Translations under genes and position numbers: made by a program
From: Candidatus Omnitrophota bacterium
GTDB taxonomy: Bacteria; Omnitrophota; Gorgyraeia; Duberdicusellales; 4484-171
NCBI GenBank assembly: GCA_021735105.1
Contig: JAIPHS010000001.1
Span: 1 to 64,000, forward strand
Length of the DNA: 64,000 bases
Direction: 5' to 3'
Notes under the pieces: generated by a model
What the model saw: the letters and a program-made list of their open reading frames with translations, nothing else
What the model was told of the DNA's origin: nothing
Database searches by the model: none
Shown here: one piece after another, positions 58,789 through 64,000 of the stretch
How the letters are laid out: each line of letters opens with the position of its first letter
Position numbering within the stretch: the stretch's first letter is position 1

Positions 58789-60149
58789 AAAAAATTCATT
58801 TGATCGGTATTGGCGGTATCGGGATGACTGGCTTGGCACTTCTTTTGCAGGATAAAGGGTTTTTGGTCCAAGGCTCTGATATTCGTAAAACAGTCAAAAC
58901 AGGAATACTTGCCAAAAGAGGGATTAAAGTTTATTTTGGGCATAAAAGAACCAATATTGACCCAAAAGTGGATTTAATTTGTTATTCTTCAGCTGTTGGT
59001 TTAGACAATAGCGAGTTAAAAGAAGCAAAAAGCAAAAAGATAGGTGTGATTAAAAGAGGAAAGTTATTAGCTTTTTTATGTAAAGATACAAAAACTATAG
59101 CAGTAGCAGGAAGCCATGGTAAGACCACAATAGTCTCTCTCTTAAGTTATCTTTTTAAAAAAATTGGTTATACTCCCACAGTATTTGTTGGTGGATTACC
59201 TGTAGACGGCTCTTTGTCTGCTTCTTGGGGTAGAGACTATTCAATCATAGAAACAGATGAGAGCGATGGAACTTTTCTTGACTATGAGCCTCATCTTTCC
59301 ATTATTACCAATATTGATAAAGAGCATCTAAATTATTATGGTGATTTTACTAATTTAAAAAAGTCATTTTTAAATTTTGCCAAAAAAACTAAAAAGAAAG
59401 TTTTTGGTTTTGGAGGGCAAAAAGAAATTAAAGAAATAATAGATAAAGTCAGGGGTGTTTCTTTTGGGATGGGCTCTGATTGTAATTTAAGTGCAAAAAA
59501 TATACGTTCAGATCAAAGGTTTAGTTATTTTGATCTTTATAAGGGAGATGACTTACTGCTGTCGGTAGAGAGCCCTCTTTTAGGCCGGCATAACTGTTAT
59601 AATGTGATGGCCGCTTTGGCTATTTTTGATTATTTGGGCCTAAATTTAGAAAAAATAAAGGATTATTTGATTGATTTTAAAGGTACAAAAAGACGGTTTC
59701 AAATAAAAACAAATATTTGCGGAGTAACATTTATAGATGATTATGCTCATCATCCAACTGAAATTAAAGCTACTTTAGAGACAGCTAGAGCAATACCTGC
59801 AAAAAGAATAGTGGCTATTTTACAGCCGCATAGGCCATCAAGGATTAAATCTTTATTTAAAGAATTTTCTTTATGCTTAAGGCAGGCAGATTTAGTAGTA
59901 GTGACTGATACTTATCAAGCTTCTGAACCATATCTAGAGGGAGTAAATAGCTTAAAATTGGTCAAAGCAATCAAAAGCCAGGGGCACAAAAATATTATTT
60001 ATATTAATAAAAATAAATTAGAATTAAAAGTTCCAGAGATGATTGAAAAGGGTGATCTAGTTATTTGCCTAGGGGCAGGGGATATAAATAAGAAGTTAGA
60101 AAAGATTATTTATGAGTTTAAAAAAATTAAAACCGAAAAAAAATATTAA
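58764..60149 (+). CDS. murC: UDP-MurNAc:L-alanine ligase
   Basis: A 461-residue Mur ligase, first of the four. HLIGIGGIGMTGLALLLQDKG is the N-terminal nucleotide-sugar fold, VAGSHGKTTIVSLL the ATP loop, ETDESDGTFL and NIDKEHLNYYGDF the substrate and metal motifs, and IDDYAHHPTEIKAT the characteristic MurC sequence. ILQPHRPSR follows. The length is standard. It starts inside the peptidase gene and overlaps murB by 38 bases. Confidence 0.96.
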   Translation: MENLLSKVKKIHLIGIGGIGMTGLALLLQDKGFLVQGSDIRKTVKTGILAKRGIKVYFGHKRTNIDPKVDLICYSSAVGLDNSELKEAKSKKIGVIKRGKLLAFLCKDTKTIAVAGSHGKTTIVSLLSYLFKKIGYTPTVFVGGLPVDGSLSASWGRDYSIIETDESDGTFLDYEPHLSIITNIDKEHLNYYGDFTNLKKSFLNFAKKTKKKVFGFGGQKEIKEIIDKVRGVSFGMGSDCNLSAKNIRSDQRFSYFDLYKGDDLLLSVESPLLGRHNCYNVMAALAIFDYLGLNLEKIKDYLIDFKGTKRRFQIKTNICGVTFIDDYAHHPTEIKATLETARAIPAKRIVAILQPHRPSRIKSLFKEFSLCLRQADLVVVTDTYQASEPYLEGVNSLKLVKAIKSQGHKNIIYINKNKLELKVPEMIEKGDLVICLGAGDINKKLEKIIYEFKKIKTEKKY

Positions 60150-60969
60150 TTTAAGGCAATTGACTACTTTAGAGATAGGAGGAAGAGCTGAATATTTCTT
60201 TGTGGTTAGAGATAATTTTGAATTGTCAAAATTATTAAAAGAAATTGGAAGCCAATTTTATATTTTAGGTAATGGGTCAAATTTATTGATAAAAGATGGG
60301 CTAATAAAAAAACCAGTTGTAAAATTAATAGATAAATTTGAATTAATAAAACCAAAAGGAAATCTCTTAGAAGTTGGTTCTTCAACTTTACTTTCTTTTT
60401 TGGTAAAATATTGTATTAATAACTGTTTAGGGGGTATAGAAAATTTAGCAGGTATACCTGCAACAGTTGGTGGTATGCTTTCTTCTGCTGCTTCATCATT
60501 TGGAGTTAGTATTTTTAATTATTTAGAAATGGTAGAGGTAATGGATAAATTTGGCAATATTAATATGATTAAAAAAGATAAAATTAATTATAGTTATAGG
60601 CGTTCCGGCCTAGAAGATAAAATAATAATTAAAGGCTTTTTTAAATTTTCTAAAAACAATAAAGAAATAAAAAAAAAGATACAGAATATAATTAAAAAAA
60701 GAATTACCTTACAAGATTTTTCTTTTCCCAGCTGTGGTTCGGTTTTTAAAAATCCTGTTTCTGCTGTGGCAGGCGCCTTGATAGAACAGGCTGGTTTGAA
60801 GGGAAAGCGAAAAGGTGATATCAAAATTTCAGATAAACATGCTAACTTTATTTTAAATGTAGGAAAAGGTTCATATTGCCAAGCCGATTATTTAATTAAG
60901 CAAATAAAGGATCTTATTTATCAAAGAGAAGGGATTGTTTTAGAGGAAGAAGTTAAAAGATGGAATTAA
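60112..60969 (+). CDS. murB: UDP-N-acetylenolpyruvoylglucosamine reductase
   Basis: A 285-residue FAD enzyme making UDP-MurNAc. TTLEIGGRAEYFF and LGNGSNLLIKDG are FAD-binding motifs, GIENLAGIPATVGG the pyrophosphate loop, YSYRRSGLED carries the catalytic-site Tyr and Arg, and FPSCGSVFKNP the Ser that donates a proton. The type (no long loop insertion) is that of B. subtilis and S. aureus MurB. It overlaps murC by 38 and ddl by 10 bases. FAD comes from RibF, also in the window. Confidence 0.96.
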   Translation: MSLKKLKPKKNINLRQLTTLEIGGRAEYFFVVRDNFELSKLLKEIGSQFYILGNGSNLLIKDGLIKKPVVKLIDKFELIKPKGNLLEVGSSTLLSFLVKYCINNCLGGIENLAGIPATVGGMLSSAASSFGVSIFNYLEMVEVMDKFGNINMIKKDKINYSYRRSGLEDKIIIKGFFKFSKNNKEIKKKIQNIIKKRITLQDFSFPSCGSVFKNPVSAVAGALIEQAGLKGKRKGDIKISDKHANFILNVGKGSYCQADYLIKQIKDLIYQREGIVLEEEVKRWN

Positions 60970-61892
60970 CAAAGATAAAAGTGGGAGTTTTGGCTGGGGG
61001 GGTCTCTGAAGAAAGAGATATTTCTCTGCTTTCCGGCCGGCAAGTTTTTCAAGCTCTTAAGCGAAGAAACATTAAAGCAGAGTTGATCGAGATAAAAACT
61101 TCAAAAAGCATTCAAATAAAACAAATAATAAAATCAGCTCAAATAGATTTAGCGTTTATTGCTTTGCATGGATTATTTGGAGAAGATGGCAAAATTCAGT
61201 CTATACTGGAAGAAATTCCTATAGCTTATACTGGTTCAGGCCCAGAAGCAAGTTTTTTTTCAATGAATAAAATAGCGGCTAAAGAAAAATTTAAAAAAGA
61301 AGGGGTTCCTACCCCTTTTTTTCGTTTGGCTATTAGCAAAAGCCATAATTATGAAGATATTAATTATCCGGTTGCGGTTAAACCTTCTCATTCAGGGTCA
61401 AGCTTTGGTATTTCAATAGTCGATACTAGAGAAAAAATAAAGAGGGCTCTAGAGAAGTCTTTGAAATTTAGCGAGTCAGTTATTATCGAAGATTTTATTA
61501 AAGGCAAAGAGCTAACAGTTGGAGTTTTGGGGAAGAAGCCTCTGGCAGTAGTTGAAATTGTTCCCAAAGGGAAATATTTTGATTTTAAAAATAAATATAT
61601 AAAAGGAAATTCTGTTTTTATTGTACCGGCTAAACTTGATGAAAAGATATATAAACAAGTGCAAGAAGTAGCTTTTGCAGCTCATAAAGCTTTAGGGTGC
61701 CGTGATTTTTCTCGAGTTGATATAAGATTAGAAGGTAATGTACCGTATGTTTTAGAGGTTAACTCAATACCAGGATTAACAGAACGCAGCTTATTGCCGC
61801 TTTCTGCTTTTGCTTGCGGAATAAGTTTTGATCAACTAATTTTTAGTTTTTTAAAAGCTGCGTTATTAAGAAAAAATAAAGTTAAATTATAG
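60960..61892 (+). CDS. ddl: D-alanine-D-alanine ligase
   Basis: A 310-residue ATP-grasp ligase supplying D-Ala-D-Ala to MurF. VLAGGVSEERDISLLSG is the typical start and ALHGLFGEDGKIQS binds the first D-Ala. KPSHSGSSFGISIV is the ATP-grasp loop, and DFSRVDIR and EVNSIPGLTERSLLP carry metal and substrate residues. A Tyr in the omega-loop region (KGKYFDFKNKY) suggests D-Ala and not D-lactate use. The length is standard. Confidence 0.96.
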   Translation: MELTKIKVGVLAGGVSEERDISLLSGRQVFQALKRRNIKAELIEIKTSKSIQIKQIIKSAQIDLAFIALHGLFGEDGKIQSILEEIPIAYTGSGPEASFFSMNKIAAKEKFKKEGVPTPFFRLAISKSHNYEDINYPVAVKPSHSGSSFGISIVDTREKIKRALEKSLKFSESVIIEDFIKGKELTVGVLGKKPLAVVEIVPKGKYFDFKNKYIKGNSVFIVPAKLDEKIYKQVQEVAFAAHKALGCRDFSRVDIRLEGNVPYVLEVNSIPGLTERSLLPLSAFACGISFDQLIFSFLKAALLRKNKVKL

Positions 61893-61907
61893 GAGAATGA
61901 ATGTTTT

Positions 61908-62717
61908 ATGGCCAGAAGAAGAAAAAATAAAAAAATAAACATATTTAAAATTTTTACAAATAAATTTTTTATTTGGATTTTTGCAATTTTTTTAATTATT
62001 GGAATTTTTTTATTGGGTGGATATCAAATTTATAGAGCGGATTTTTTTAAGGTTAGTGAAAGAAATTTACAATCAAACCTGGATATAAATAGAAATTTTA
62101 TGAATAAAATAAAAGGGAAGTCAGTTTTTAATATTAATTTAGATAAGTTACATACTTACCTAATACAGCAATATCCGGAATATAAAGAGATTAAAATTAT
62201 AAAAAAATTTCCTAATTTTATCAAAGTTGAAATGAAAGAAAGAAAACCGATTGCTCAAATAAGAGCTAAAAATTTTTATTTAATCGATAAAAATGGAGTA
62301 ATTGTTAGCCGAGGCGAAAATAACCCTTTTGAAAGTTTTCCTGTAATAAATGATTTGTCTTTTGACCAATATTTGGCGAAGGGAAGAAATATCTACAATG
62401 AAAACGTAAGAGCTGCTTTTAGGCTAATAGATATTATTAAAGGCGAAAACTTGCTTGAAGCAATTAATTCTCTTGATACGGATTATCAATTTAAGCTAGG
62501 AGGTATTAACGTTTCTTCTCCAGAGACAATATATTTCTATTTAAAAAATAAAAAATATTACCAGAGAAGGATTAAAGTTATTTTAAACCGGCAAGACTTA
62601 CAAGAAAAAGTAAGCCTTCTCAAGAGGCTTGTAAAGCAAAAATTAAAAGATAAACTATCTTTAATAAGGTATATAGATTTTCGTTTTCAAAAAGTTGCAG
62701 TAGGTTTTAAAAGATAA
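61908..62717 (+). CDS. ftsQ: Cell division protein FtsQ/DivIB
   Basis: A 269-residue bitopic protein. A short, very basic cytosolic tail (ARRRKNKKIN) is followed by one membrane helix at about 20-43. A POTRA domain (about 45-115, with YPEYKEIKIIKKFPNFIKVEMKERKP split over its last strands) and the FtsQ domain (IRAKNFYLIDKNGVIVS onward) follow. It scaffolds FtsL/FtsB-like proteins and FtsI. Position after ddl and before the FtsA-like gene is as in E. coli. A basic C-terminal region ends the protein. Confidence 0.9.
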   Translation: MARRRKNKKINIFKIFTNKFFIWIFAIFLIIGIFLLGGYQIYRADFFKVSERNLQSNLDINRNFMNKIKGKSVFNINLDKLHTYLIQQYPEYKEIKIIKKFPNFIKVEMKERKPIAQIRAKNFYLIDKNGVIVSRGENNPFESFPVINDLSFDQYLAKGRNIYNENVRAAFRLIDIIKGENLLEAINSLDTDYQFKLGGINVSSPETIYFYLKNKKYYQRRIKVILNRQDLQEKVSLLKRLVKQKLKDKLSLIRYIDFRFQKVAVGFKR

Positions 62718-62719
62718 TT

Positions 62720-63868
62720 ATGAAAACTTTTTCTGCATTAGTTTTAAAAAAAGACAAAGCTTTTCTTTCTTTTGCTATTCTTAAAAAGGGATGCCTAAAG
62801 CTTTTGGATGAAAAAGAGCTGCTATTGGCAAGTAATGATGATTTTCTTAAACAGTTAAAAGCTAATGCTAAAAAGATAGAGAAATTAATAATTAATTTTG
62901 AACAAAAACATTCTTTCTCTGTAGGAAAAATATTTATGGAGTTACCTTCGGACCTGGCCGATGAGGTTGAAGTACAAGAGAAAGTAGTTTTCCCTAAAAA
63001 AAAGAAAATTACTCCATCAACTATTGATTCTGTCAAAAAATATATTGAAGACAAATTTCTTGAATGGAATCAACGCTGTGTACATCATATTGTTTTAGAT
63101 TATCAAACTGAAGGTATACAAACTAATGATGCACCCTTACAGGTTTTTACTAATAAAATAAAATTCAGGTCTTTACTTATTTATGTAAAAGAGGATTTTT
63201 ATAAAGAAGTTACTGATATCTTTTATAATATGGAAAGAAATTTTGCCGGATTCATAGCACATAAAATAAGTGCTTTTTCGCAGGGTTTTAATAACTTAGA
63301 AGGAAATCAAATTGTAATTGGTGTTAATAATTTTAACAGCTATGCCGGCATAAAAGATGAAAAAGGAAGGCTATTTGAAAAAAAATTTAGTTTTGGTGTA
63401 AAAGAAGTTACCGAAGAGTTGGCCAAGCAATACGTAATAGCACCTTCTGTAGCTGAGCAGCTGTTAAAGAGCTATGGATCTTTTAAAGAAATTCCTTATT
63501 TTAAAGAAATAACTATCAAAAAACAAGATAGTTATCTAAATTTAAGTACTAAAGTTTTGAGCAATTTTTTAAAAAAAGTTTTTTCAAGTAATATAAAACT
63601 AATCATAGAGGAGGTTTTAAAAGTTGTTAAGGAAGGCAAAAGAGATGAAGCCGTTTTTTCTTTTATTGGGCCTTTAACTACAAAAGATGGTTTTTATGGC
63701 TATATTAAAAAATTATTAACCGTCAAAATTGAAGTGCCTGCTTATAAGTGTAGTTCTCCTGCTTTTGGCTGTATAAAGTATGGTTATTTTAAACCATTAG
63801 AAAATGAGCATCTGAAAAAACAATCTTTATTAAGGAAAATAAAAAAAATTTACCATGAATATTTTTAA
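62720..63868 (+). CDS. ftsA: Divergent FtsA-like division protein
   Basis: A 382-residue actin-fold protein in the place of ftsA, two bases after ftsQ. Residues 85-165 resemble the 1C subdomain of FtsA (ITPSTIDSVKKYIEDKF, then HHIVLDYQTEGI and LLIYVKEDFYKE). The C-terminus, LLRKIKKIYHEYF, has the look of the amphipathic membrane-targeting helix of FtsA. However, the phosphate loops that bind ATP are degenerate: the N-terminal DIGTS-type loop reads ALVLKKDKAF, and the second, usually DIGGGTTD, reads GVNNFNSYAG (residues 201-210). Nucleotide binding may be lost. PilM-like proteins share the fold, but the context favours FtsA. Confidence 0.75.
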   Translation: MKTFSALVLKKDKAFLSFAILKKGCLKLLDEKELLLASNDDFLKQLKANAKKIEKLIINFEQKHSFSVGKIFMELPSDLADEVEVQEKVVFPKKKKITPSTIDSVKKYIEDKFLEWNQRCVHHIVLDYQTEGIQTNDAPLQVFTNKIKFRSLLIYVKEDFYKEVTDIFYNMERNFAGFIAHKISAFSQGFNNLEGNQIVIGVNNFNSYAGIKDEKGRLFEKKFSFGVKEVTEELAKQYVIAPSVAEQLLKSYGSFKEIPYFKEITIKKQDSYLNLSTKVLSNFLKKVFSSNIKLIIEEVLKVVKEGKRDEAVFSFIGPLTTKDGFYGYIKKLLTVKIEVPAYKCSSPAFGCIKYGYFKPLENEHLKKQSLLRKIKKIYHEYF

Positions 63869-63893
63869 TTTAAATTTATTGTAAAAGATAAGC

Positions 63894-64000
63894 ATGAATA
63901 ATGGTATATATCAAGATTTTGTAAAGAAGTTTAAGGTTGCGCTTACAAATTGTTCAATTTATTTTCCTCAACATCCTATTTTTTTTCAATCAGTAAATAA
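63894..64000 (+). CDS. Start of an unidentified gene, cut by the window end
   Basis: Thirty-five codons are visible, open to the window edge, starting MNNGIYQDFVKKFKVALTN. I do not recognise the family. The segment is helical with a hydrophobic pattern and includes IYFPQHPIFFQSV; similar 'Y-x-P-x-HP' helices occur at the start of some signalling and HD-GYP proteins, a weak resemblance. It does not look like FtsZ, which would be expected here after ftsQ-ftsA. It is 25 bases after the FtsA-like gene. Confidence 0.55.
   Translation, partial: MNNGIYQDFVKKFKVALTNCSIYFPQHPIFFQSVN

Noticed and set aside
1..64000. CRISPR arrays, rRNA, tRNA, transposase genes
   Set aside because: No regularly spaced direct repeats of CRISPR size, no rRNA-like segments, no cloverleaf candidates and no transposase-like protein were found; spacers are all under 170 bases.

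Overview
The window is an AT-rich, gene-dense bacterial chromosome segment. I support 67 protein-coding genes, all on the + strand. There are no rRNA or tRNA genes, no transposase, no CRISPR array and no gene-free stretch longer than 300 bases. The organism looks diderm. MurE carries the DNPR motif of meso-diaminopimelate-adding enzymes, and four proteins have lipoprotein or Sec signal peptides. The gene content is that of a small free-living or host-associated bacterium from a deep or uncultured lineage. My best guess, by inference only, is Candidatus Omnitrophota or a PVC relative: divergent FtsA and MurG, a dcw cluster with an inserted metallopeptidase, and many short palindromic and tandem repeats between genes. 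A 16S or marker-gene placement would settle this.

Layout. 1-4995: replication and translation (3' end of dnaE, an HU/IHF-like protein, hisS, aspS). 5026-9104: a LysM lipoprotein and the conserved phoH / PgpH-type HD / ybeY / recO group. 9174-11374: queF, an ApbE lipoprotein, panB. 11450-20798: a de novo purine operon purB-purL-purQ-purF-purM-purD-purE behind a recognisable sigma70-type promoter. 20804-24668: a Sua5/LMW-phosphatase fusion, rpiB, glyA, a dCMP-deaminase-like gene and nrdR. 24734-30163: an HD-type tRNA nucleotidyltransferase, a macro/Nudix fusion, recG, rsmD, coaD. 30163-35731: rpmF-plsX-fabH-fabD-fabG-acpP-fabF, the classical fatty acid cluster. 35733-39761: leuC-leuD-leuB and asd. 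39930-46859: truA, a small lipoprotein, an MBL hydrolase, a Xer recombinase, a second tRNA nucleotidyltransferase-like gene, rbfA-nrnA-truB-ribF. 47007-63868: a nearly complete division and cell wall (dcw) cluster mraZ-orf60-rsmH-ftsL-ftsI-murE-murF-mraY-murD-ftsW-murG-peptidase-murC-murB-ddl-ftsQ-ftsA, led by a consensus promoter overlapped by three MraZ boxes at exact 10-bp spacing. The window ends in the start of an unrecognised gene that is not ftsZ.

How the genes work together. Most spacers are short and many genes overlap, so expression is probably as long operons. The purine cluster supplies IMP precursors. The fab genes make acyl-ACP, which PlsX passes to phospholipid synthesis, and the dcw cluster makes lipid II and assembles the division machinery. 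Lengths and motifs are mostly ordinary. The exceptions are the interesting part: an AspRS without the GAD domain, a PurF whose nucleophile Cys is Ser, a PurL with two fused PurS-like repeats, the Sua5-phosphatase and macro-Nudix fusions, two tRNA nucleotidyltransferase paralogues, an FtsA with degenerate nucleotide loops, and a secreted gluzincin peptidase inside the dcw cluster.

Non-coding content. The longer spacers are filled with small repeats: a 26-bp palindrome before ybeY, paired hairpins before purM, a two-copy palindromic element after rpiB and fabH, five-unit heptamer or octamer arrays at purD, fabD and fabG, a composite repeat between leuC and leuD, and a MITE-like 162-bp element before truA. 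Several supply the last codons or the stop of the upstream gene.
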